Shown: positions 23,278 to 33,771 of the stretch, piece after piece
How the letters are laid out: every line of letters starts with the position of its first letter
How positions within the stretch are numbered: position 1 is the first letter of the stretch
From: a virus
Strand: one strand, 5' to 3'
DNA length: 46,997 bases
Virus record (IMG/VR): IMGVR_UViG_3300020185_000078
Coordinates: 1 to 46,997 of that record
Position numbers and translations under genes: made by a program
The notes under the pieces: generated by a model
What the model was told of the DNA's origin: nothing
Databases searched by the model: none
Seen by the model: the letters and a program-made list of their open reading frames with translations, nothing else

Positions 23278-26200
23278 TTAAGATTCTATTATTCCTTTAG
23301 AAATTAAATCATTTACTATTACAGAAGCACTTTGTACTAAATATTCCGTTGGAAAATCTGGGTATAAAATACCTGGTGTTGTTAATGATCTAACCTCACT
23401 TATTGAAGCTGTATATTGTCCATTTGTATCTATAGCTGGAAAACTCCCTGTAGCATCCGATGATGTTAATCCAAATTCTAATGCTGAGCCTGTTGTTTTA
23501 ATTGCTTTAAAAATACTTCCACTTGATAATATACCATAAGGAAAGTTCATATCCAAATAAAGAGACTGAGCATTTGGGATTGTTCTTCTTATTAAAAAGA
23601 AATCTTTATTTACTGAATTATCTAATGGACGGTCTAATCTAAGTTTTAATTGGGCAAAATTACCTGCTGCACTTGAACTAATATTTTCAGAAGGAGCAAA
23701 TACTTCTAATATTTTATAAGTAAATGATTCATTATTACCAAATCTAATTTCATCTCCTTCTTGAAATTCTAATGTATTTTCTATAGGATCAAATGATGTT
23801 GTTCTTGGTTCTACATTTGATGGAAAATATTCTGAAAACCCTGGTTGGTAAGGTAAATCACCTTGATAAAACCCAACACCATATGCCTCATTAAAATTAG
23901 AAGATGACATTACAATAAAACGATTATCCCTTGCTATAGATTCTGAAAATACCCAGAATGGGGCTTGTGCTGTGTTAGCTTCATCTAATAAATAATCTTG
24001 AGCTCCTTCACCATTAATAAATGCAGGAGTATAGACACCATCATATCCATTTGGGAAGAAGTAACCCTGTTGGTATCCAGATTTAGAATTTTTAAATGAA
24101 CCCTCCATTTTCCAACTTATTTTGTCTCCGGCTTTTATAACATAATTTGCGCTATTAGCCTTAAATATCCATTCTAAAGCTACAACTCCTGATCCATTTT
24201 TAGGTCGTCTTTCTCTCATTAAACCTAAATTAAATAAAGTTTCAGACATCTCCCAATCAACTTTACATTTAATTCCTCCTCCGGGTATAGGAACTCTAGT
24301 ATAATAATATCTTTTAAAACTTAATCCCTTTTTTCTCTTTTTTATTTGTGTAGTTGATGGTAAATTTTCATAAGTAAACCAACCATAATTATCTACATCT
24401 TTTATTAAATAAACTTGTCCCGTTTCTGTGTATACTTTACAATCAATACCCTCAAGATTAAATTTATGTTGAGTATTTTCATCAGATCCTGTAAACATTT
24501 TAAAAGTTAAATCTAATTCATCTCTTACCCTATTTGTTTCACTTACATAAGAGGTTACAACAGAATGTTGTATTGATACAACTTGAGGATTATTTAAATC
24601 ATCACCAAGTGTCCCCCAAGGTGTTGTAGGGTAAGAAGCAGAACCTGTACTATCAAATGTTCCTGAAGCTGTATAAGCAGAATTTGCTCCATCTTTAGAT
24701 TTATTAGTTGATGATGGGTTGATATAGTAATTTATTGTTTGTTGGTTTGTTCCTAATTCATCTACTACTGTTGAGGTTCCTGCTGCAGCAAATGTACCAA
24801 ATGTAATAGAATTTACATCATCATTATCGTATCTTGAAATATAACCTGATCCCGATAATGGGATTATTTTACTATAATTATTTCCTGAATTTTGGGAATA
24901 ACATATTGGGGTTACATTCTGCATTATACGGTTTATAGGTGAAGGGGATTTTAAAGGTGAAAATGTTTGATCTCCATCTTTTATTGCTAATTTACCTTCG
25001 GTAGTATTAGGAAATACTTGTTCAAAAGTATCTATACTTAATTGGTTTTCTAATGAAGGAGGTAAAGCATTACCTTGTTCATCAATTAAATAATTAATAT
25101 TTACTTTTGTTAATGAATTTATATTTGGATATGGGTCAGATATATTATTAAAATACCCAAAGTAAGCATCCTTTAATTCAACTGTTGGGTTTTTACCAAA
25201 TGTTCCTATATCTCCTATACTCCAAATATTCAATTGTTGACTTGTAGATTTAACCCCATCATATTTAGGGTTAATAGAGGATATTTGAGTATAATTTGAA
25301 ACTGGGGTTTGAGCTCTAACTGCTTGATTTTTTAATATTAATTCTTGATTAATTGGTATAATTGGACCAGATTCATTATTATAATCTACATCTTGTAAGT
25401 ATGGATTAAATCTTCCTAATGAATAATTATTTAACATAGGTTGACAATTTAAAGCCAAACTAAAAGGTAAAGATCCAGGATAATATGTAGGGGCTATAAA
25501 CCCACTGTCAGTAGGAACTCTATAATTATCATATTCAAAGGGTTCAGTTATAGGAGAATATATTGATTGAGAAGGGAATATACTAGCTGTTAATTCATTT
25601 ATAAATAAACTTGATCCTAATCCAACTTTTGAATTTCTTATAGAAAATCTAAATATATCATTATGGTTAAACAAACCATTAAAAGAACCTGTTATATTTA
25701 CTTGTGTTGTACCATCTGCATTTTCATCTAAATTCCAAGGTATATTTAAAACTTCGTTTCCAATAGGTAACAAATTATTAACTAAAGTACCTCCTATATT
25801 TGATGTATTACTTTGTCTTAATATTAAACTACCAGTTGAATTAAAGGCTTGGCTGCCTCCACTACCTATACTTTGTGTTATTGTTAATCTAGATAAATCA
25901 CTATCTGTTTTAAATGCAAAATCTTGACTATTTACAGGTGTTCCTAATATCTGTCCAGATTTAAAATTACTTGCTGAATATTCAATAAAATATATATCTC
26001 CAACTTCATTAACAGTAGAATTAGGTCCTGTTGTATCATCAAATATACTTGTAAATCCTGTTACACCTCCTGTAAAGTTTAATGTTGAACCTGAGTATAC
26101 AGATCCTGAATATCCTCCTCCAGTGGCAAAAGTTGATCCTGTTATAGTAGATTCACCAGCAGATCCTGTTCTTTTTAAATATACATCAACTACTGCTTGT

Positions 26201-29200
26201 GGATAAAAATCAGGATTACTTACAGGGACTATAGAATCTTGATTTGAATTAGTTCCCTGAAAACGGTTACTTTCGGAAGAATCTCCTCTATATAAAGTTG
26301 CAGGTAAATAATTATTTAAAAGTAGATTACTATCCATATAACTAAAACCAAAAACAACATTACTAATAACCCAAGAATAGGATAAATTACTTGTACCTGT
26401 ATTTTTTATTTTAAATAAAATTCTTGAAAACTCAGTACCAGCACCTGCAAGACCATTTGAATTATAGTTAATTGGGAGAGTTGTTTGGTTGCTTATATTT
26501 ATTACTCCATTAGTTGATGTTAAAGGGGTTGAAAATAATTCTACTTGATTGAGACCAAGAGCAGGACCTGAAGGATCCCAATCTTGAACATAACCTTGCA
26601 CTTCAAAACTATCTGATGAATTAGCACCCTCAATAACCATACTAATTCTAAAGAAAAAAGTTTGTATAATATTATCAAATCCCGCAGCATCAATTAGAGC
26701 ACCATATACTCCAATACTAGATTGATTATAATCTCCCCAATTAAGTTGAACAGACCCGTCGTAAAATTCTCCCATGTTAGGTATTCCCCCTCCTGAGGTA
26801 TAGTCTAAAAATGAGACAGTATCAAGCAGCCAAGCGGAACTTGGGTCAAAATCAGCCCTAAAATTTTCGTTCCCTGCATATGCTGAACTACCTGAAAAAG
26901 GTTGAAAAGTAGAAGTTCCTGATCCTAAAGTTGGTATATCACCAGCTAAAGTTAAAGATGGAAATGTCCAATCAAAAGAAGCAGTACCTGCTTGTTTTAT
27001 TTTTGGATGACCAGCAAAATCATTCATATCAACACCAGAACCAGAATTACCGGGGATTAGGGGGTTAAAATTATTACCATTAAAAAGAACAGTTCCTAGA
27101 TCTTGAACATATCGGGGAGCGGGTCTAAATAAAGTAGATGCTTGAACTGATTGTAATATACCAATAACTGGACTTTTCCCACTATTTGGGTTACTATATA
27201 AACTCCTATCTGCAATAGTAAAAACATATTCACCTAAAATTAAACTTGGTTTAAATTCACCAACCCAATATTCTAGATTACCACCATCAGTTGTTAAATT
27301 AGATATTTTATAAAAGTTAGGATCTAGTGATGTTGAAGCATCTACAAAATTAGAAGGAGTTGCAGGAATAGTTAAGTTTGCATCTATGTAAACTATTGAA
27401 GTATTATTTTGGTATTCTAAAACAACCGGATCATAATAAAATTTAATATCACTTACAGTAGGATCAGTAGCGGCATCAGCAAGAGCAGCTGTTGACTCAC
27501 CTGTTGAATTTATATGAAAGTATCTAACAGAAGTAGATACATTAGATAATTTAAAATTCTGATCTGTAAGGCCTGCATCTTGATAAGATGAACCAGAATG
27601 GTAAATCCCATCATCCTCTCCTCCTACGCTTGGAGTATTTGAAGAACTATATTTTATAGATGCAGATATAACCCAGGGTATATTTGGGGTATAAGGTATA
27701 TTATAAGAAGATGTTGTATAACTAAGACCATTTGGGTTTAGAATTACATTTGTATTAATGTCTGGGTCACCTTGATACCCAAAAAAACCTAATTCATCAC
27801 TTATAAAATCTTGTCGAATACTAGCGTCATCTTCACCCCAAAAGAAAATATTTTGTTCCTGGTTTACTATATTAGGGTTTGCAAGAACATTTTGCTGTAG
27901 GTTATCTGAAGATTGTGTACTAACAGAACTAATAGTATTAAATTCTGTTTTAGCTTCTAAAGACCAATTCATAGAACCTCCTTGATTTGATGATGTAATA
28001 GGATAATAAGTAGTTCCATCTACTACTTGAGGATAATTATTTCCTAGTATTCCTAAATCTTGAGATATATTTAAAACAGCATGGGTTGAAAAGATTGTTC
28101 TACCTTCTACTACATATTCAACAGAGGAATAACCATATGGGATAGTTGCATCTGTAAATATACATTTAAGTTGAGAAAAATCATCTAAATAATTAATAAC
28201 TTCTACACCATTAACATCATTTTGACTTAATTTTATAGCCCTTACTTGTTGAGTACCAGCATATTCACCCTCAAAAAACGTTTGTTCTGATGCTATCCAA
28301 GCATAACCATCTGGTGGAATGTTATTTGGGTTTGTAAACTCACCTAAAGCAACATATTCATCTTCACCACCCTCTGTTACTGAAAAGAATAATGGTTTGT
28401 ATAATAGAGGGGTATCTACTACATTTAAATAAGGTTCGCATCCTGGATTTAAAGATTGGGTAGTTACTGTTAAATCAGATCCACTAAATATTCCATCATA
28501 AAATTCTGATTGGTCTTCTTTCTCCCAGGTTCTAGGACCTAAATAAGAACCACTTATATATTGAGAGCTACTTTGGTTAAAATTAGTTGGGTTCAATACT
28601 GAATTATCATTATCTTCTTGCCAACTTTGTGTTATACCAAATTTATTATTAGGACCATTACCATCTGAGCCTGATATATATGTTTTTAGGCTATTAAATT
28701 TATTAAATGAACCACCTGGTCCACCTGAAAATTTATATATAGCAGATCCAGACGTTGAGTATTGTGGGAAATCAGATGAACCTGAGCTATAATCTTTTGG
28801 GAGGTTTACTACTAAACCTTCATAATCATGTAATGATGATGTTAATTGAGCAGGTCTTTGTCTATTTCTTTCTAAAATATGTTGTTTTACTACTACACCA
28901 GAAGCTAAACTTGATCTAGCTGGAGTAAAATCTTTAATCATTTTAAATAATGAATTGTCAAAAAATTTTATTAACCTAACAAAATCAACTATATCATAAC
29001 TATCCATATATTTTTCAAAATATGAATTTCTTAACCCATCTAAATCTGGGTATGTGTATAATGATGATGATTGAAATCTTGGATCTCCAATAAATTCACC
29101 TAAGTTAAAATATCCTAATTGGGCATTAATATCATCATTAATTTGATTTGAAGGAGAAAATGCTACTTCTAAATAATTAACATTAGGTGTATAACTTTGA

Positions 29201-32082
29201 CTTACAAAGGAATTTTGTTGCATTGATTCCATAGCAGAAATAGTTTGTGTGTCATTATCTCTACTAGAAATTTCTGGAACTGATGATGTAGGATTAGGGA
29301 AACCATAAGGTGCTTCAGCTATTATTAAATTTTCAGATTTTATTTTATCTGTAATTCTATTTTTTATGCCTGAGGGGACTTGGTCTTGGAATGTATCTTC
29401 TATATTTGTAACAAAACTAGAAGTATTATTAATATAAAAACTACTATCATTAGTAAATGATTGTGTTATTTGTATTGCTGATCCTGTTATTCTAGGGTGT
29501 ATTGATGTTCTACTACCTGTATCTAGCTGGGTACCTAAGGCAGCTCTAAAAAATAATTCATCAGGTGTACTATTTAGTATATTACCTTCATTAGAATATG
29601 GGTTAACAGTATAATCAAAAAATTGACTTTCACTTAATCCAACACCCCAATATCTTAATTCTTGGAATGACCCAGAAAATGGTTCATAATTATGAGCATA
29701 TATTGTTCTACTAGCACTAAAATTTAATGCTCCAAAATCACCGTTTACCCATGGTAAAGGATCTGCACCAAAAGTGTTACTAGACCCAGAAAATCCTATT
29801 TTTCCATCTATTTCATTCGCAGCAAATAAAGTAAATTTGCCTTCTAGTCCGCGACCTGATCCTGAACCACTAAAATTTATTTGTACCGACCACCAATCTT
29901 TGTTAAAGAAAGGTAAATATATTGAAATAAAAGATGATGCTGGTAAAGAATGGTATAATTTTAATGTACCCCAAGTATCGTATGGAGATGGAATAGATCC
30001 TGAGTAGGAACCACTAAAGAAACCATTACCATTGTATTCTAATACAACAGCAGATCCTATTTGGGTAAAATCATTAGTAGCTTCAGAATTAATCCATAAT
30101 AATTGTTTTTCTCTAATATCACTACTAGCAACATTATTTACAGCTGGTGGAATACCATGTGATTTAAATCTAAATTGAACTGTATTTAAACCATTTTCTC
30201 CAATTACACCAATTGGGTTTTGTGGAAATAAAGGATTTTTATCTAATGAAGAAGAAATAAAGTTATCTGAATTTGGTCCAGTATCAAAAGCATAATTAAA
30301 TACATCTTGTTTTAAATCATAATCTTGAGATTCGTTTCTATCTTTACCTCCAAATTCATTTATTCTTAAAATTGTATCAGGAATACCATAAGATGTAATT
30401 AATGCTCTTAAACCAGCTACTGTACCTTTAGTTTTAAGTAAATATGGTATATTGTGGTATATTCGTTTATATACACTCTTATTAACATCATCTAATGGGA
30501 CTATATCATTTGACGCAGATATTTTAGTATCTACGTACTCATACCCAGATTCTATTGGTAAACTACCTGTCATATATGGAAAAGGGAATGCACTTCCAGA
30601 TGGGGTTATACCTAAAAAAGCAGTAAATAAATCATCAGTATTAAAATTATTTGAATATAGTTTTATAGCAAAGTCCTTAATAGCATCTGCTACTAAATCT
30701 TTAGAAATACCATAATCTAATCGATTATCAGCATCAAATTTATTTGTTATGTCTTTAGTATAAGTCCAAACATTATCATAGTATTGGCCAACCATATCAA
30801 CAAATAATTCATAATTTTTATTTGCTGAATCTTCTCTTAAATATTCTGGGATTGCCCAATATAACCAATCTTTATTTTCCTCATCATATGCTGATGCAGA
30901 ATTAGCAGATGAAGTTATCCAAGTTTGTACCTTTGTACTATTTGTTGAATATAAAGTATATGGAGGTTGTGATGAAAATTTAGGATAAGACCAATCAGAT
31001 CCGCTATTAAAATATAAAAAATATTCATACCCATCAAAATTTTTAATAATAGTATCAATTTGATTTGATAAAATTTCTACACTAGATGAAAAAGCAAAAG
31101 TAGTTGTTGTATTACTAGTAACTTCACTTGTTAATGATGATAAATCTGTTTCCTTAGATTGTATTAATTCTATTTTATAAAAAAAGTTTTCTAGTCTAGT
31201 TTTTGCCGAACTAAAATTAACAAAATTAGAATAATCTTCATAATTAATATTTATATTAATTTCTTTTTCATTTAATAAGCTTTGAATTTGACTTATTGAA
31301 CTTGTCAAATCTGAGTTAAGTAACGTATTATATGAGAATTGTTCACTTGGAGTAGAAGTTTGTCCTATAATATTTAAATTATAATTAGGGCCTGCTATAT
31401 AAGTGAAATCATCTTCAATTGTGGGATTGAATGGAAAATCTACTTCATATGCTTGGGGGTTAGATAATAATTCTACTAACCATAATTCATCTTTTATTCC
31501 AAAATTAGAAGGTAAAGGTTCATATAATTTAATTAAAACAGTAGGATCAATACCTTCTTCAGTTTCTAGCTTTATATTATTAGCTATTAAAGTTTGGTTT
31601 TGACCAAAGTTTAAATAAAAATCAACAAAAAACGTTTGTTCTTCTCTATATTCAACAAAGTTATTAATAGAAGATATTATATCAATATTTTCAATAGTAT
31701 TGCTATCTAATCTAATTTCTGTCCTATCTGATGAAATTGTAGATATAAAATATTTATTTTCTATAGATGATGCTCCTCGTTTTCTATAAAAAGAATATAA
31801 TATATTATAAATCCCAACATCGAATCCTAATTCTTCTAAATTAGAACTAGGGTTTAGTAAAATATCTCCATCTCTTATATCAAAATTAGTTAATGGGATT
31901 GTAGAACTTGGAAAAATTAGATTTTTATTTTGATCATATACATAGTATTCAATATAATCAGTAGAATTAGAAAATACAGTATCTAGTTCAGATTGAACAA
32001 TTAACTGTTCATCTGAATTAGAATAAGTCTGATATTCAAAAGTATCAGGGTTTAGTATTTGTATAATAGGTTCTAATGTCAT
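23278..32082 (-). CDS. Giant tail/baseplate structural protein (2934 aa)
   Basis: This is the largest gene in the window. Near residues 535-582 is a conserved segment, KRIYHNIPYLLKTKGT followed by RALITSYGIPDTIL and EFGG, whose pattern (KGT, AL, YG) resembles the core of P2 gpI-type tail proteins and which I recall in structural proteins of marine T4-like phages. A helical region surrounds it; most of the remainder is Ser/Gly/Asn/Tyr-rich beta sequence with many laminin-G or jelly-roll-like stretches, and the C-terminus (about 2420-2900) is again more compact with charged segments. It lies between gp6-like baseplate genes and the tail fibres, so a baseplate-peripheral or fibre-holding role is most likely. 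The gp7/gp10 position in T4 is comparable, but homology is not shown. Confidence 0.75.
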   Translation of the reverse strand: MTLEPIIQILNPDTFEYQTYSNSDEQLIVQSELDTVFSNSTDYIEYYVYDQNKNLIFPSSTIPLTNFDIRDGDILLNPSSNLEELGFDVGIYNILYSFYRKRGASSIENKYFISTISSDRTEIRLDSNTIENIDIISSINNFVEYREEQTFFVDFYLNFGQNQTLIANNIKLETEEGIDPTVLIKLYEPLPSNFGIKDELWLVELLSNPQAYEVDFPFNPTIEDDFTYIAGPNYNLNIIGQTSTPSEQFSYNTLLNSDLTSSISQIQSLLNEKEINININYEDYSNFVNFSSAKTRLENFFYKIELIQSKETDLSSLTSEVTSNTTTTFAFSSSVEILSNQIDTIIKNFDGYEYFLYFNSGSDWSYPKFSSQPPYTLYSTNSTKVQTWITSSANSASAYDEENKDWLYWAIPEYLREDSANKNYELFVDMVGQYYDNVWTYTKDITNKFDADNRLDYGISKDLVADAIKDFAIKLYSNNFNTDDLFTAFLGITPSGSAFPFPYMTGSLPIESGYEYVDTKISASNDIVPLDDVNKSVYKRIYHNIPYLLKTKGTVAGLRALITSYGIPDTILRINEFGGKDRNESQDYDLKQDVFNYAFDTGPNSDNFISSSLDKNPLFPQNPIGVIGENGLNTVQFRFKSHGIPPAVNNVASSDIREKQLLWINSEATNDFTQIGSAVVLEYNGNGFFSGSYSGSIPSPYDTWGTLKLYHSLPASSFISIYLPFFNKDWWSVQINFSGSGSGRGLEGKFTLFAANEIDGKIGFSGSSNTFGADPLPWVNGDFGALNFSASRTIYAHNYEPFSGSFQELRYWGVGLSESQFFDYTVNPYSNEGNILNSTPDELFFRAALGTQLDTGSRTSIHPRITGSAIQITQSFTNDSSFYINNTSSFVTNIEDTFQDQVPSGIKNRITDKIKSENLIIAEAPYGFPNPTSSVPEISSRDNDTQTISAMESMQQNSFVSQSYTPNVNYLEVAFSPSNQINDDINAQLGYFNLGEFIGDPRFQSSSLYTYPDLDGLRNSYFEKYMDSYDIVDFVRLIKFFDNSLFKMIKDFTPARSSLASGVVVKQHILERNRQRPAQLTSSLHDYEGLVVNLPKDYSSGSSDFPQYSTSGSAIYKFSGGPGGSFNKFNSLKTYISGSDGNGPNNKFGITQSWQEDNDNSVLNPTNFNQSSSQYISGSYLGPRTWEKEDQSEFYDGIFSGSDLTVTTQSLNPGCEPYLNVVDTPLLYKPLFFSVTEGGEDEYVALGEFTNPNNIPPDGYAWIASEQTFFEGEYAGTQQVRAIKLSQNDVNGVEVINYLDDFSQLKCIFTDATIPYGYSSVEYVVEGRTIFSTHAVLNISQDLGILGNNYPQVVDGTTYYPITSSNQGGSMNWSLEAKTEFNTISSVSTQSSDNLQQNVLANPNIVNQEQNIFFWGEDDASIRQDFISDELGFFGYQGDPDINTNVILNPNGLSYTTSSYNIPYTPNIPWVISASIKYSSSNTPSVGGEDDGIYHSGSSYQDAGLTDQNFKLSNVSTSVRYFHINSTGESTAALADAATDPTVSDIKFYYDPVVLEYQNNTSIVYIDANLTIPATPSNFVDASTSLDPNFYKISNLTTDGGNLEYWVGEFKPSLILGEYVFTIADRSLYSNPNSGKSPVIGILQSVQASTLFRPAPRYVQDLGTVLFNGNNFNPLIPGNSGSGVDMNDFAGHPKIKQAGTASFDWTFPSLTLAGDIPTLGSGTSTFQPFSGSSAYAGNENFRADFDPSSAWLLDTVSFLDYTSGGGIPNMGEFYDGSVQLNWGDYNQSSIGVYGALIDAAGFDNIIQTFFFRISMVIEGANSSDSFEVQGYVQDWDPSGPALGLNQVELFSTPLTSTNGVINISNQTTLPINYNSNGLAGAGTEFSRILFKIKNTGTSNLSYSWVISNVVFGFSYMDSNLLLNNYLPATLYRGDSSESNRFQGTNSNQDSIVPVSNPDFYPQAVVDVYLKRTGSAGESTITGSTFATGGGYSGSVYSGSTLNFTGGVTGFTSIFDDTTGPNSTVNEVGDIYFIEYSASNFKSGQILGTPVNSQDFAFKTDSDLSRLTITQSIGSGGSQAFNSTGSLILRQSNTSNIGGTLVNNLLPIGNEVLNIPWNLDENADGTTQVNITGSFNGLFNHNDIFRFSIRNSKVGLGSSLFINELTASIFPSQSIYSPITEPFEYDNYRVPTDSGFIAPTYYPGSLPFSLALNCQPMLNNYSLGRFNPYLQDVDYNNESGPIIPINQELILKNQAVRAQTPVSNYTQISSINPKYDGVKSTSQQLNIWSIGDIGTFGKNPTVELKDAYFGYFNNISDPYPNINSLTKVNINYLIDEQGNALPPSLENQLSIDTFEQVFPNTTEGKLAIKDGDQTFSPLKSPSPINRIMQNVTPICYSQNSGNNYSKIIPLSGSGYISRYDNDDVNSITFGTFAAAGTSTVVDELGTNQQTINYYINPSSTNKSKDGANSAYTASGTFDSTGSASYPTTPWGTLGDDLNNPQVVSIQHSVVTSYVSETNRVRDELDLTFKMFTGSDENTQHKFNLEGIDCKVYTETGQVYLIKDVDNYGWFTYENLPSTTQIKKRKKGLSFKRYYYTRVPIPGGGIKCKVDWEMSETLFNLGLMRERRPKNGSGVVALEWIFKANSANYVIKAGDKISWKMEGSFKNSKSGYQQGYFFPNGYDGVYTPAFINGEGAQDYLLDEANTAQAPFWVFSESIARDNRFIVMSSSNFNEAYGVGFYQGDLPYQPGFSEYFPSNVEPRTTSFDPIENTLEFQEGDEIRFGNNESFTYKILEVFAPSENISSSAAGNFAQLKLRLDRPLDNSVNKDFFLIRRTIPNAQSLYLDMNFPYGILSSGSIFKAIKTTGSALEFGLTSSDATGSFPAIDTNGQYTASISEVRSLTTPGILYPDFPTEYLVQSASVIVNDLISKGIIES

Positions 32083-32100
32083 ACTTTATATATTGTTTTT

Positions 32101-32574
32101 TTATTCACCATTTGTAGAAGTAATTGTATTAGATGATAAATCAGTACTAGTTTTTATTAATTCTGATGTTGATACATTTAATTTTTTTGCTGCTCTTTGT
32201 AATGCTAAATCAGTTGCAGGATCATCTGATTGATTTGCAGCTAATTGTATGTTTTCTATTTGAAGATTAAGAAGATCTTGTCTTAGTTGAGTGATTTCTG
32301 CTCGTAGTGCTTCAATTTCTTCATTTACTTCTTCAAAATTAATATATTCACCACTAGTTTTAACTAAATATTCATGGGAATTAGTTTCACCCAGGGCGGG
32401 TATATTATAAAAAAGAGAATTATATAATCCAAAGAATTCTTCAACTGTTGGTTCAGTTTGTAAATCTTCAGTTATAGTAGTTACTCCTAATTGATCAAAA
32501 CTAGTGTCAATAGTTTTAATATATTGAGCTTTATTAAAAACTTCTTTTTTAAGATCTAATCTTTCTTCTGTCAT
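32101..32574 (-). CDS. Coiled-coil baseplate-region protein (157 aa)
   Basis: A 157-residue protein with a clear coiled coil at about 75-112 (heptad Leu/Ile in EEIEALRAEITQLRQDLL) and a short helical C-terminus ending in Ser/Thr-rich residues. Its ATG overlaps the stop codon of the 395-residue gene by one base (TAATG). No family was recognised; between two structural genes it may be a small trimeric connector or chaperone. Confidence 0.65.
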   Translation of the reverse strand: MTEERLDLKKEVFNKAQYIKTIDTSFDQLGVTTITEDLQTEPTVEEFFGLYNSLFYNIPALGETNSHEYLVKTSGEYINFEEVNEEIEALRAEITQLRQDLLNLQIENIQLAANQSDDPATDLALQRAAKKLNVSTSELIKTSTDLSSNTITSTNGE

Positions 32575-33761
32575 TACCCATTAACTACTTTAAAATAATA
32601 ATTATCATCTTTAACTATAGTACTACCATTAATTGTAGTTTGTAATAATATTTTATAATATCTTTCTGGTTGTAATCCTGCCATATATACATCAAAGTAA
32701 CTACTTGTAGGATCACAACTTATTTTTGTGTTATTATTATCAAAATTTACTATAAATTCATTTGTGTCTAAATCTTTAATTGCCCAATATGAATTTTCTG
32801 GTAAGTAATGGTTAATAGTATCGATTGAACTAGTTAAAAATCTTCTTACAGGATAATCAGGTCTACAATTTAATCTAAATCTGTTTATACTTTCACTATA
32901 AAAGACCCCAGGATTATTATCCAATGCAACAAACATATCTGCTGTTGTTATTGGTGGTAATGAACCTGTTTCAAAACTAGAATCATCCCATTTTATTTCT
33001 AAAACTGGAGGGTATATTGTATTAGTATCTACTGAGTAGAATTGCATTATAGGTTGTATAGCATCTGCATCATTAAATTCAATAACATCTTCCCATTTAA
33101 CTATAAACCCATTATTTTCTATATTAGTATAACCTCCTATATTGTTTGAACTTGAATACCAAATATTTACTATATCTGAAACATCAACATTTAAATCTTT
33201 ATCGGATCTTAATTGGTATTCTACAGATGTAGCAACATTAGTATTATTAGGATCACTTGAACCTGTATACCAAGTTCCTCCACCTTCTAGACTTTGAGAA
33301 AATGAGGATGTTACATAATCAGCATATGAAGGAACATTTATGTTCCAATATTCGGCTCCTTGTGCTGATGATCCTGAAAAGTTTCGGGCTTTCCAACTTA
33401 CTCCATTTACAGAAAATGGAGAATCTAAATACGACCCATTTCCATTATTCCATGAACCAGATATAGGATATATTTCTAAAAAAGTATTAAAATTTATACC
33501 TTGAGCGTTAGCTATATAAGCTTTTAAACTAGAACTAAAGTGTGTTTTATTACCATTAGAATCTACTGGGATTTTATTATCAATAACCTCTTCTATTTCA
33601 GATTGATCAAACTGAATAATATATCTAAATACTTGAGGAACAGGATTAGTGTTAACATTTAGATTACCTACTTCTATGATAGCATCAATCCCAGTATTCA
33701 TAAAGGGATAAAATGCATATAATGATGCGTCTTTTAAGGGAAATAATTTATATACTGCCAT
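32574..33761 (-). CDS. Putative baseplate or tail structural protein (395 aa)
   Basis: The 395-residue protein is beta-rich with many aromatic residues and begins MAVYKLFPLKDASLYAF, similar to the start of DNRLRE-type or carbohydrate-binding beta-sandwich proteins. A C-terminal domain (about 275-395) appears separate, containing RYYKILLQTTI. Direct adjacency to the gp6-like gene (10-nt gap) and to the giant gene suggests a baseplate wedge or fibre-attachment role; gp8 or gp10 of T4 occupy comparable positions, but I see no direct resemblance. Confidence 0.65.
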   Translation of the reverse strand: MAVYKLFPLKDASLYAFYPFMNTGIDAIIEVGNLNVNTNPVPQVFRYIIQFDQSEIEEVIDNKIPVDSNGNKTHFSSSLKAYIANAQGINFNTFLEIYPISGSWNNGNGSYLDSPFSVNGVSWKARNFSGSSAQGAEYWNINVPSYADYVTSSFSQSLEGGGTWYTGSSDPNNTNVATSVEYQLRSDKDLNVDVSDIVNIWYSSSNNIGGYTNIENNGFIVKWEDVIEFNDADAIQPIMQFYSVDTNTIYPPVLEIKWDDSSFETGSLPPITTADMFVALDNNPGVFYSESINRFRLNCRPDYPVRRFLTSSIDTINHYLPENSYWAIKDLDTNEFIVNFDNNNTKISCDPTSSYFDVYMAGLQPERYYKILLQTTINGSTIVKDDNYYFKVVNG

Positions 33762-33771
33762 ATTTTATTTT